A program made the position numbers and the translations under genes. This document shows positions 33,247-41,950 of a DNA stretch of 64,000 nt, piece by piece (positions within the stretch are counted from its first letter, which is position 1; each line of letters opens with the position of its first letter). The notes beneath the pieces were generated by a model. The model did not search any database and had not been told where the DNA came from. It was given only the letters and a program-made list of their open reading frames with translations. This DNA comes from Bradyrhizobium diazoefficiens (GTDB lineage Bacteria > Pseudomonadota > Alphaproteobacteria > Rhizobiales > Xanthobacteraceae): assembly GCF_016616885.1 (NCBI RefSeq), contig NZ_CP067102.1, positions 3,438,501 to 3,502,500 on the forward strand, in the 5' to 3' direction.

Positions 33247-34059
33247 TTGGATTCCCCGCCACAACCACCGTCAGACCAGCCGGTCGTCCTCGAAGAGGTC
33301 GCCCCGCGCGAGCCGATCCTGACGCTGCCGTTGCCGCTGACCGCCTATGTGGTCCTGCTGGCGGTGATCCATCAGCGGGTGCTGCTGCCGGCGGAGCTGG
33401 AGAACTGGACCATCGACGTCTTCGGCTTCATCCCGAAGCGCTACGATTCCTCGCTGGTCAATTTGCAATTCGAGGGCGGCGCCGGTGCCAAGGTCTGGAC
33501 CTTCGTCACCTATTCGCTGCTGCATGCCAATCTCACCCATCTCGCCTTCAACGTGCTGTGGCTGCTGCCATTCGGCAGCGCGCTCGCGCGGCGCTTTGGC
33601 GCGGTGCGCTTCCTCGTGTTCCTGGCGGTGACGGCCGCCGCCGGTGCGCTCGCCCATCTCGTCACCCATGAGCACGCGGTGGTGCCGATGATCGGCGCCT
33701 CGGCCTCGGTGTCGGGCGCGATGGCGGCGGCGATCCGGTTCGCCTTCGTGCGCGGCAGCTTCCTGTCGTTCAGCCGTTCGGACGCCGATACCGCCGCAAA
33801 GGTTCCGGCACTGCCGCTGTTGCAGGCACTGCGCGACCGGCGCATCGTCGGCTTCCTGGGCGTGTGGTTCGCCCTCAACATCATCTTCGGCGTCGGTGCC
33901 ATCGGCGTCGAAAGCGACACCGCGGGCGTCGCCTGGGAGGCGCATTTCGGCGGCTTCTTCGCAGGGCTGTTGCTGTTCGCGCTGTTCGATCCTGTGCCGC
34001 GTGTGCGAAACGATGATGCTGCGGATGCGTCATCGCAAGACATTACAGGCGGGATTTGA
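33247..34059 (+). CDS. Rhomboid family intramembrane serine protease
   Basis: A 270-residue membrane protease with about six transmembrane helices. The family landmarks are present: HANLTHLAFN in TM2, the catalytic Ser in MIGASASVSG (Ser152, with Ala where many members have Gly) and the catalytic His in WEAHFGGFFAG (His233). The start at TTG 33247 is chosen because an intrinsic terminator interrupts the frame further upstream; no strong ribosome site is visible. Rhomboids cleave membrane proteins within or near the bilayer. Substrates here are unknown. Confidence 0.82.
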   Translation: MDSPPQPPSDQPVVLEEVAPREPILTLPLPLTAYVVLLAVIHQRVLLPAELENWTIDVFGFIPKRYDSSLVNLQFEGGAGAKVWTFVTYSLLHANLTHLAFNVLWLLPFGSALARRFGAVRFLVFLAVTAAAGALAHLVTHEHAVVPMIGASASVSGAMAAAIRFAFVRGSFLSFSRSDADTAAKVPALPLLQALRDRRIVGFLGVWFALNIIFGVGAIGVESDTAGVAWEAHFGGFFAGLLLFALFDPVPRVRNDDAADASSQDITGGI

Positions 34060-34247
34060 AGCGGCGCTTGCGGTGCGGCCCGAATTCATCCATCATTCTC
34101 GTGAAGAATGTTCCGAAGCGACAAGCTCGTAGCGGCTTTGCTTCGCAAAGCGCCTGAAGGTGAAACCGGCGCCGAAACTGTTAGTTGAAGACTCGCGAAC
34201 AAGTCCGTGCCGCGCCAAGCGGACGGATCCGATTCAGGGAGGCGACA

Positions 34248-34676
34248 ATGACGGTACGTTCCATTCTCAACACCAAGGGCCACCAGATCATGAGCGTCGA
34301 GCCCGACGCGAAGCTGGCTGACGCAGTCAAGCTGCTCGGCGAAAAGAAGATCGGCGCGGTGCTGGTGATGAGCCAGAGCCGGCTCGAGGGCATCCTGTCG
34401 GAGCGCGACATCGTCCGCGTGCTCGGTGAGCGCGGTGCCGGCGTGCTGGAAGAGCCGGTGTCTCAGGTCATGACCCGCAAGGTCGTCACCTGCAAGGAGA
34501 CCGACACGGTCGCCGAACTGATGGAAATGATGACCACCGGCAAGTTCCGCCACCTCCCGGTGCTGGATAACAACCAAGTGGTCGGGCTGATCTCGATCGG
34601 CGACATCGTCAAGCGCCGCGTGCAGGAATACGAGGCCGAGCAGGAAGCCCTGCGCGACTACATCAAGACGGCCTGA
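34248..34676 (+). CDS. CBS-domain protein
   Basis: A 142-residue protein consisting of two CBS domains (about residues 10-65 and 75-130), which together bind an adenosine nucleotide or similar ligand. GGGAGG lies about 7 bases before ATG 34248. Typical hallmarks are GILSERDIVR and GLISIGDIVKRR. Stand-alone two-CBS proteins of this size are common in rhizobia and act as regulators of other enzymes or channels. Convergent with the patatin gene, with a 9-base gap. Confidence 0.88.
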   Translation: MTVRSILNTKGHQIMSVEPDAKLADAVKLLGEKKIGAVLVMSQSRLEGILSERDIVRVLGERGAGVLEEPVSQVMTRKVVTCKETDTVAELMEMMTTGKFRHLPVLDNNQVVGLISIGDIVKRRVQEYEAEQEALRDYIKTA

Positions 34677-34685
34677 GCGGGGCGG

Positions 34686-35750
34686 TTATTTCCCGCCTTG
34701 CTCGATCGGCTTGGGCGCGACGCCTTCGGGCGCCGGCGCCAGCACGTCGATCGTTTCCTGGATCGACTCCAGCGCGCGTTCGGCGGCGCGGGTGCCGTGC
34801 GCGATCAGCTCCTCGGCGCGATGGAAGTCGAACCAGCCGAACTGGCCGACCCGCGGCGTGATCAGAAGGTCCGGCGGATCGCCGGCGAGCCGCGCGCGGG
34901 TGATGCGGTCCTGCATGATGTTGAAGGCATCCACCATCACCGAGGAGATGCCGGGACGCCCGGCGGTGCCGAAGAACTCGCGCTTGACAGTTTTCTCCGG
35001 CGAGAAGAAGCGCGGAAAGCGCCGCTTGGCCGGAATCTCCTCGGTGACTGGGGCAACCGGCGCGGGCGTCGCACCGTGCTGATAGATCGTCGTCGAATGC
35101 GTGAAGACGTCGGTGGACAGATTGACGGCGATGACGATTTCGGCCCCGAGTGCCCGCGCAGCCGAAACCGGCACCGGATTCACCAGCGCGCCGTCGACCA
35201 GCCAACGGTCGCCGATCATCACCGGCGAGAAGATGCCGGGCAGCGCATAGGAGGCGCGAATCGCCTCGATCAGGCGGCCGCGCGTGAGCCAGATCTCGTG
35301 GCCGGTGCGGACCTCGGTCGCGACCGAGGCATACTTCATCGGGAGATCCTCGATCATGGTCTGGCCGATCGCTTTCTCGAGCCGGCTTGCGAGCTTCTCG
35401 CCACCGATCAGGCCCGAGCCGTCGAGACGGATGTCGAGATAGCCGAGGATGTTGCGCACGCCCTGGAGGCTGCGCGCCCAGTCTTCCAGCGTGTCGAGCC
35501 GGTCGGCCGCATAGGCGCCGCCAACGGCCGCGCCAATCGAGGTGCCGACCACGACATCGGGCACGATGCCGTTGGCCAGCAACGTCCTTATGATACCGAT
35601 ATGGGCAAAACCGCGTGCCGCGCCGCCGCCGAGGGCCAAGCCAATAACCGGTTTGCGAATGCTGCCGAGCCCGACTTTCTCGCCATTGGAGCCATTCAGG
35701 CTCCGACCTCTCAACATCTCCAGCACCGAAACTCTCCTACTCCGGGCCAT
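34686..35750 (-). CDS. Patatin-like phospholipase
   Basis: A 354-residue enzyme with the Ser-Asp dyad of patatins: oxyanion motif GGGAARG (residues 41-47), nucleophile Ser71 in GTSIG and Asp186 in DGALVNP. ATG 35750 follows GGAG five bases upstream; a GTG two codons earlier is in frame. There is no clear signal peptide. It should hydrolyse phospholipids or other esters at the inner membrane face. The C-terminal third (PAKRRFPRF onward) is a basic, Pro-rich extension. Confidence 0.88.
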   Translation of the reverse strand: MARSRRVSVLEMLRGRSLNGSNGEKVGLGSIRKPVIGLALGGGAARGFAHIGIIRTLLANGIVPDVVVGTSIGAAVGGAYAADRLDTLEDWARSLQGVRNILGYLDIRLDGSGLIGGEKLASRLEKAIGQTMIEDLPMKYASVATEVRTGHEIWLTRGRLIEAIRASYALPGIFSPVMIGDRWLVDGALVNPVPVSAARALGAEIVIAVNLSTDVFTHSTTIYQHGATPAPVAPVTEEIPAKRRFPRFFSPEKTVKREFFGTAGRPGISSVMVDAFNIMQDRITRARLAGDPPDLLITPRVGQFGWFDFHRAEELIAHGTRAAERALESIQETIDVLAPAPEGVAPKPIEQGGK

Positions 35751-35969
35751 CCTCACTCCAGAGTAGGCGCCGCGCTGCCGCTTCGCCAGACAGAGGGCAA
35801 AGCTCCGTTTATAGCGTTCGGGACGCAGTGGGCAGGAGTGTGGCGAGGGCGGGTTGCCCCTGATGTAATCACGCAGGCGTCAACCGGGTTCCAAAGAACT
35901 GCCTCGGGCCGTAATTCCTGGGGTTTCAGAGGCTTGAATTTGCCGCGTTTTCGGTGAAAAGCAGAGGGC

Positions 35970-37043
35970 ATGACTCTCGGGGGTGACGGCATCATCGGAT
36001 GGCGGCGCGGCGGCAAGCTGCTGCCGGTGCTCGCCCTTGCCGCAAGCCTCGCCGTATCAGGCCAGAATGCTGCGCAGGCCCAGCTTTTTTCTGATCGGCC
36101 GCCGCCGGTGCCCCCGGCTTCGGTGCCCGATCCCGGCGGCGCCGTCAGCCTGGCGCCGCCCTCCGGTCCGGGGGCCGGCCCTCTGAGCCTGCCGCCGACC
36201 CTGACCCAGCCGAACACGCCCAGCATGCCGCCGCCCGCGGTGACGAGCGTTCCGCCGGCAGCCCCCCTCAATGCCGCCGCGCCCGGACAGGCCGTGCTGT
36301 CCCTGAGCGCCAAATACGGCAAGGACACGCCCGCGATCAGCAGCGGCCTGGTGTGGCGGGTGTTTGCCGATCGCCCCGACGAGAACGGCACCTTCAAGCT
36401 GATCCGCGAGGATCGCAGCGCGACGCCCAACATCGTGCTGCCGCCTGGCAATTACGTCGTGCACGTCGCGTTCGGCCTCGTCAGCGCGGTGCGCACCGTC
36501 AGCCTGAAGGCCGAGACCGATCGCGAATCCTTCGTGCTGCCGGCCGGCGGCCTGCGCATCGAGGGCCGCGTCGGCACCAGCCGCATTCCGCTGAACCAGA
36601 TCTCGTTCGCGATCTACAAGGGCAGCCAGTTCGAATCCGGCGAGCGCGCCTCGCTGGTGCCGAACGTCGCCGCCGGCGACGTCGTGCTGCTGCCGGAGGG
36701 CACCTACTACATCATCTCCAACTATGGCGACGCCAATTCGGTGGTCCGCTCGGACATCCGCGTCCAGGCCGGCAAGCTCACCGACGTCACCATCACCCAC
36801 CGCGCCGCCGTGATCACGCTCAAGCTCGTCAGCGACAAGGGCGGCGAGGCGCTCGCCAACACCGCCTGGTCGGTGCTGACCCCCGGCGGCGACGTGATCA
36901 AGGAATCCATCGGCGCCTTCCCGCGCGTCGTGCTCTCCGAGGGCGAATACCGCGCCATCGCCAAGAACGAGGGCAAGGTCTACGAGCGCGGCTTCAACGT
37001 CGTCAACGGCGTCGACGGCGAAGTCGAAGTCGTCGCGCGCTAG
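35970..37043 (+). CDS. Exported beta-rich protein, unknown function
   Basis: A 357-residue protein with an N-terminal signal-like hydrophobic segment (LLPVLALAASLAVSG) after a basic N-terminus, then a long Pro/Ala-rich linker (about 45-105) and a beta-rich C-terminal region. The latter shows repeated units of roughly 85 residues, each with an AKxG- or HV-type strand and an I/V-rich end (for example FVLPAGGLRIEGR and VVLLPEGTYYIISN), suggesting Ig-like or carboxypeptidase-regulatory-like folds. GAGG precedes ATG 35970. Known to me only as a conserved alphaproteobacterial hypothetical; a periplasmic or surface role is likely. Confidence 0.75.
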   Translation: MTLGGDGIIGWRRGGKLLPVLALAASLAVSGQNAAQAQLFSDRPPPVPPASVPDPGGAVSLAPPSGPGAGPLSLPPTLTQPNTPSMPPPAVTSVPPAAPLNAAAPGQAVLSLSAKYGKDTPAISSGLVWRVFADRPDENGTFKLIREDRSATPNIVLPPGNYVVHVAFGLVSAVRTVSLKAETDRESFVLPAGGLRIEGRVGTSRIPLNQISFAIYKGSQFESGERASLVPNVAAGDVVLLPEGTYYIISNYGDANSVVRSDIRVQAGKLTDVTITHRAAVITLKLVSDKGGEALANTAWSVLTPGGDVIKESIGAFPRVVLSEGEYRAIAKNEGKVYERGFNVVNGVDGEVEVVAR

Positions 37044-37046
37044 CGC

Positions 37047-37940
37047 TCACCTCCGATACCTGAGCGCCTCCACCAGCACGGCAAACGCCGGCGTTGGCTG
37101 CCGCCGGCTCGGATAATAGAGGTGATAGCCCGCAAACGGCGCGCACCAGTCGGCGAGCACGCGGATCAGCCGGCCGTCGGCGATCTCGCGCTTCACGAGA
37201 TCTTCCGGGATGTAGGCGAGGCCAAGCCCGGCCAGCACAGCGTTCATCCGCAGCAGGCCGGTGTTGAACACGAGCTGGCCGTCGACGCGCACCTTCATGA
37301 CGCGGCCGCGCTTCTCGAAATCCCAGGCATAGATCCCGCCATAGGTCGGCAGGCGGAGGTTGATGCAATTGTGCTCGGTGAGATCCTGCGGTTGTTTCGG
37401 CTTGCCGCGCGCGGCGAAATAGGCGGGCGCGCCGACTACGGCCATCCGCATCTCCGGCCCGATCCGCACTGCGATCATGTCCCTGGCGACCTGTTCGCCG
37501 AGGCGCACGCCGGCGTCGTAGCGCTCAGCGACGATGTCGGTGAGGCCATAGTCGACGACGAGCTCGACCTTGATGTCGGGACAGCGCGGCAGGAGCTTTG
37601 CCAGCACCGGCCACAGGACCGTCTGCGCCGCATGCTCGCCTGTGGTGATGCGCACCGTGCCGGCCGGCGTCTCACGCAATGCGGTGAGCGCTGACAGTTC
37701 GGCGTCGATCTCGTCAAAGCGCGGCCCGATCGTGCGGAGCAGCCGTTCGCCGGCCTCCGTCGGCGCGACGCTGCGGGTGGTGCGGGTGAGAAGCCTCAAG
37801 CCCAGCCGCTCCTCTAGCGCACGCACCGTGTGGCTGAGCGCCGACTGCGACACGCCGAGCTGGGCGGCAGCGCGGGTAAAGCTGCGCTCGCGCGCGACGG
37901 CGAGAAAGGCGATCAGGTCTTTGGTGTTGGTGCGGGCCAT
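37047..37940 (-). CDS. LysR family transcriptional regulator
   Basis: A 297-residue LysR regulator: winged helix-turn-helix at residues 1-62 (FTRAAAQLGVSQSALSHTVRALE) and a periplasmic-binding-like effector domain from about 90. It diverges from an aldo-keto reductase gene with a 103-base gap, the classical LysR arrangement, and probably controls that gene. Two copies of TTCATGAGT (37940-37948 and 37953-37961) at its start codon are candidate operator sites. Confidence 0.9.
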   Translation of the reverse strand: MARTNTKDLIAFLAVARERSFTRAAAQLGVSQSALSHTVRALEERLGLRLLTRTTRSVAPTEAGERLLRTIGPRFDEIDAELSALTALRETPAGTVRITTGEHAAQTVLWPVLAKLLPRCPDIKVELVVDYGLTDIVAERYDAGVRLGEQVARDMIAVRIGPEMRMAVVGAPAYFAARGKPKQPQDLTEHNCINLRLPTYGGIYAWDFEKRGRVMKVRVDGQLVFNTGLLRMNAVLAGLGLAYIPEDLVKREIADGRLIRVLADWCAPFAGYHLYYPSRRQPTPAFAVLVEALRYRR

Positions 37941-37961
37941 TCATGAGTCCAGTTCATGAGT
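37940..37961. promoter_or_regulatory. Direct repeat in the LysR/aldo-keto reductase intergenic region
   Basis: TTCATGAGT occurs twice, 13 bases apart, at 37940-37948 and 37953-37961, and the second copy continues into the palindrome CATGAGTACATG-like sequence. It overlaps the LysR start and lies about 80-100 bases upstream of the reductase start. A role in LysR autoregulation is inference. Confidence 0.35.
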
Positions 37962-38031
37962 ACATGCCGATTTTATCACCTAATCGCGGGGCCGCGCGCG
38001 GCCTAAATTCGCAGTCGAACGTGGTGTTTAA

Positions 38032-39027
<996 letters not shown>

Positions 39028-39040
39028 CATTTGTTATGAA

Positions 39041-39073
39041 TGTCCGGTGAGCGTTCGCTTACCGGACATCTTT
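39041..39073 (+). terminator. Rho-independent terminator after aldo-keto reductase
   Basis: A 12-bp stem (one G-T pair) from TGTCCGGT to ACCGGACA, with a four-base loop, is followed by TCTTT. It lies 14 bases past the stop codon. Confidence 0.85.
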
Positions 39074-39312
39074 GTCCCGTGTATCGCTGAAAGCGCTACC
39101 AAGCGCCGCTGCGGAGGGATTGGAAAACACCGGCTTATTCCGGGCTCGGCCCGAAGTCGTCATAACCGGTGCAAGATACGTATTTCCGATAATCAATTTC
39201 ATTCGCTTTCCACGCTGCTGGGTTATATGTCGGGCATCCGTCCAATGGGGGAGGCCGGCGCAGGCTTGGTGGCTTTGCGAGACCGGCAGGAGCAGGGGCC
39301 AAGCTCGTCGGT

Positions 39313-39507
39313 ATGTTCGAAGTGATCCTCACCAGGCGCAAACGGTTCGGTTGGCGGTGGCAGGTCTGCGACCAGTCCGGCAAGATATTTGCCGACGGCT
39401 TCGAGCGCACGCGGCCGTCCGCCAAATACTATGGCGAGCGCGCGCTATTCTTCCTGTTGTCGCAGGCTCATTTGCACAATCGTTCCGCGGCTGCGAGCGA
39501 GGACTAG
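39313..39507 (+). CDS. Small conserved rhizobial protein
   Basis: A 64-residue basic protein (MFEVILTRRKRFGWRWQVCD start). Basic/aromatic residues dominate the N-terminus and an Ala/Leu-rich helix ends it. I recognise the opening pattern (MFEV-LTRR-RFGW-WQVCD-G) from conserved short Bradyrhizobium proteins of unknown function. No clear ribosome site. It stands in an otherwise non-coding stretch. Confidence 0.55.
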   Translation: MFEVILTRRKRFGWRWQVCDQSGKIFADGFERTRPSAKYYGERALFFLLSQAHLHNRSAAASED

Positions 39508-39525
39508 ATTCGATCGGTATCGGTC

Positions 39526-39602
39526 CGCAGCCTGGGTGAACGAAGCGACACCCGGACCGCTCGTGGTAGAATCCCGGACGTCGCTTCGCCCATCCGGCTA
39601 CA
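39526..39602. repeat. Palindromic repeat, type B, decayed copy
   Basis: The arms AGCCTGGGTGAACGAAGCGA and TCGCTTCGCCCATCCGGCTA retain the shape of the type B palindrome at 25016-25087 but with several mismatches. It appears to be an old copy. Confidence 0.6.
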
Positions 39603-39734
39603 ATCCCTTGCGTTGCCTGACGGGCAAAACACGCCATCCCTTGGTCGATACTGATCATCGAAAATATTCCACTTTACCGAAATTCGGAAACGACGTATGT
39701 TTCGCTCACTCCGGCCCAAGGAAGAGGGGCGTAT

Positions 39735-40150
39735 CGCGATCGTCACGAACGCGGGCCGGATGGCGGTGGACGTGGATTACATCGGCGCGAAGAGATTTGC
39801 AGGGCGGGCAACCGTGAGCGAAGAACCTCGCGCGCACGACCGGTGTGATCGGCGTACGGCGAAATCGTGTGGTCCTGACGCCCGGGGTCTGTGCGTCAAG
39901 GCTCGTGGTGATGCGTGTGGCTCAACCGGGCCCTCGTGTCAGTCATCTGCGAGACGACGGGGGCAATAGTGCATCGCTCCCCGGGGAGAGCACGACATAA
40001 GCCGTCAAACCACTGCGCAGGGAAGGCCGGATGTCACGGCTTCACCTGTATGCCGCTGTGCAGCCTCTTGTAGCGCAACCATCGCACAGTGGACCGCGGG
40101 TGCCAGCCAGCACCCGGTCTTCCCTGCGCCCTTTTCAATTGAGGGTGAGG
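39735..40150 (+). repeat. Structured Bradyrhizobium-type dispersed repeat with terminator-like hairpin
   Basis: From recall, sequences of this kind recur many times in Bradyrhizobium chromosomes: a GC-rich body, a CTCCCCGGGGAG palindrome at about 39978-39989, and a final stem GCGCAGGGAAGGCCGG (40015-40030) paired with CCGGTCTTCCCTGCGC (40114-40129, one G-T pair) before CTTTT. Inside the loop are two further hairpins. Only one copy lies in this window, so the dispersion claim could not be checked here. It may encode an RNA. Confidence 0.55.
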
Positions 40151-40209
40151 CGACGGCCAAAGCTCGGGCGAGATGCGCCGCGAGGATGCGAAGCTGTGTC
40201 TGCTTGCTC

Positions 40210-40277
40210 CGTCATTGCGAGCGTAGCGAGGCAATCCAGACTGTCGCCGCGGAAAGACTCTGGATTGCTTCGCTGCG
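40210..40277. repeat. REP-like palindrome, type A, left part (split by IS110)
   Basis: The left arm (40210-40239) and the first 18 bases of the right arm (40260-40277, ending CTTCGCTGCG) match the type A palindrome. The missing end of the right arm (CTCGCAATGACG) reappears at 41806-41817, on the far side of the insertion sequence. Confidence 0.92.
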
Positions 40278-40298
40278 GTAAGAAGTAACTAGGCTGGA

Positions 40299-41570
40299 TC
40301 AGGCGGCCTCCGGAAGTGGCTGGAGCTGAGCGGCATAACCAAGCTTGGCTAGCTGGGCGACGAGACGTCTGGCCTTTGCGGCGGTTGAGCGATGATCGAA
40401 ATGCGCGGCGCCTAAGTCGTGGTGCTCGGTTCCGTCCTTCAACATATGATAGATGGCGGTGAGCAGGGAGGCTGCCACGGCGCAGATGGCTTTCTGTGGT
40501 CCACGGCGGCGGCTCAGGCGGTTGAAGCGGGCATTGTAGAAGCTGTCCTTCTTTCGCTTGGCGGCCCAGGCACACTGCACGAGCATGGTCTTCAGCCATG
40601 GCGCTCCTTTGCGCAGCCGCGTGCGTTTGCGCTTGCCGGCGCTCTCATTCTGTCCCGGACACAACCCAGCCCAGGCGACGAGATGGCCTGCGCTCGGGAA
40701 GCGGCTCATGTCGCGGCCAATCTCGGCCAGGATCGATGTGCCAGCCAAGGTGCTGACACCTGGGATCGTACAAAGGAGCGAGATCAGATCGCGAAAGGAG
40801 GCCTGGCCGTCGGCGGCCTCCTTATCCAGCCTGGCAATCGCGGTGTCGACTTGCCGATCGATCTGATCGATGGCCGCACTCAGGGCATCGTATTGCCCGA
40901 TGTGCAATTGCAGGAGAAAACGATGATGCTCAGTCAGCCGACCATGGAGCGCGTCATAAAGCTGTTTGGGAGAGGCCTTGATCTGCGCATGAGCCAACGC
41001 TGCCAGCTTGCTCGGGTCACGCACCCCCGCGATCATCGCCTCGATCATGCGTCGGCCGCTGACACCCATGACCTCGCAGATCACCGAACCGAGCTTGATG
41101 TTGGCAGATTCCAGCGTCTTGTCGATTCTCTGCACATGCCGCGTCTGCTCGCGCGTAAGCTGTTTGCGGGTCCGCATCAGCGAGCGCAGCTCCTGCAGCC
41201 GTTCCTTGGGTACGAAGCTCGCCTTCAGCAGGCCGCATGCCACGAGATCGGCGATCCACATCGCATCGTTCATGTCGGTCTTGCGGCCAGGCACGTTCTT
41301 GATATGCGCGGCGTTGGCCAGGATGAGCTCGAAAGCGCCATCGCTCAGAATGTTCCAGACCGGCTTCCAATACACGCCGGTGGCCTCCATGGCGACATGC
41401 GTGCACTTGCTTTCTCTCAGCCACTCGAGCAAGGCCAGCAACCCTGCCGTCGTCGTCTCAAAGGTGCGGCATTCCCGCTCCACCTTCCCTGCCGTCGTTC
41501 TCCGCACACAGGCAACGACCGTCGCCTTATGCACATCCAATCCGGCCACTCGTTCGTATAAGACATCCAT
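40299..41570 (-). CDS. IS110 family transposase (intact)
   Basis: A 423-residue recombinase. The N-terminal RuvC-like DEDD domain shows GLDVHK (first Asp), MEATGVYWKPVW, KTDMNDAMWIADL and a downstream acidic position. The C-terminal Tnp_20 domain contains IPGVSTLAGTSILAEIG and the candidate nucleophile Ser in GQNESAGKRKRTR. ATG 41570 has a GGAGG site 6 bases upstream and so is preferred to the ATG 7 codons earlier. The gene is uninterrupted, so the element may be active. Related IS621 uses an RNA guide encoded in its left end. Confidence 0.92.
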   Translation of the reverse strand: MDVLYERVAGLDVHKATVVACVRRTTAGKVERECRTFETTTAGLLALLEWLRESKCTHVAMEATGVYWKPVWNILSDGAFELILANAAHIKNVPGRKTDMNDAMWIADLVACGLLKASFVPKERLQELRSLMRTRKQLTREQTRHVQRIDKTLESANIKLGSVICEVMGVSGRRMIEAMIAGVRDPSKLAALAHAQIKASPKQLYDALHGRLTEHHRFLLQLHIGQYDALSAAIDQIDRQVDTAIARLDKEAADGQASFRDLISLLCTIPGVSTLAGTSILAEIGRDMSRFPSAGHLVAWAGLCPGQNESAGKRKRTRLRKGAPWLKTMLVQCAWAAKRKKDSFYNARFNRLSRRRGPQKAICAVAASLLTAIYHMLKDGTEHHDLGAAHFDHRSTAAKARRLVAQLAKLGYAAQLQPLPEAA

Positions 41571-41599
41571 TGGCGCCTCCAACGCTTGCACTGCCGGCG

Positions 41600-41805
41600 T
41601 GGGGCCTCATCGATAGGAAGTCTAAGAAGCGGGCTCCGGGGCTCTCGCCCCGGGCTCCAGTTGGGGTCATCAAGGCATCCCGGGTCCAAACTCGCAATCG
41701 GGCTCTCGGCACCAGACAGCAGCCGACCTCGCTGCCGGCAGCTCCCCATCTTCCGACCTCGACGCCGTTACATCAAGCGCGGGTCGGCCACCGGCCGGTG
41801 CTAAA
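41600..41805 (-). ncRNA. Candidate bridge RNA in the IS110 left end
   Basis: The non-coding left end lies upstream of the transposase. Two short guide-like stretches are visible, in minus-strand sense: ATTGCGAG at 41698-41691 equals the target flank, and CTTCTTAG at 41629-41622 equals the element's right end (CTTCTTAC) except for the last base. Both 8-mers end in AG. Their order, target guide first and donor guide second, matches the known IS621 bridge RNA. A strong hairpin (about 41639-41656) lies between them. The matching right-hand guides were not located. Confidence 0.5.
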
Positions 41806-41817
41806 CTCGCAATGACG
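41806..41817. repeat. REP-like palindrome, type A, right remnant
   Basis: CTCGCAATGACG is the missing last 12 bases of the palindrome that ends at 40277. It marks the far edge of the IS110 insertion. Confidence 0.9.
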
Positions 41818-41950
41818 ATGTGGAGACAGTCCTGTGCAGGAATTTAGCACCCCGGGCGCATCACATTTTACGCAACCGTCATAGTCTCTAACGCCCACTA
41901 ACCAACACGCGACTTAAAACTGTCATAATCACTAAAATGGAGCCGCGGCT

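Larger units (their letters stand above)
39508..40209. other. Repeat-rich non-coding stretch upstream of the IS
   Basis: About 700 bases with no credible gene. It contains a decayed type B palindrome (39526-39602) and a long structured repeat (39735-40150). An open frame at 39697-39969 is a translation of the repeat. Such clusters mark an accessory insertion hot-spot. Confidence 0.6.
40278..41807 (-). mobile_element. IS110-family insertion sequence inserted in a REP-like palindrome
   Basis: The element is about 1.53 kb and codes for one DEDD-Ser transposase on the minus strand. Its edges are defined by the broken palindrome: sequence up to 40277 and from 41806 rejoins exactly into an intact arm. 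The dinucleotides at the two edges are GT (40278-40279) and CT (41806-41807). No terminal inverted repeats and no target duplication longer than two bases are seen, as in IS110 elements. The 235-bp non-coding end lies upstream of the transposase, the arrangement of the IS110 group rather than the IS1111 group. Confidence 0.9.

Noticed and set aside
39697..39969. A 90-residue open frame in the structured repeat
   Set aside because: It translates repeat DNA with no ribosome site and no protein family resemblance.
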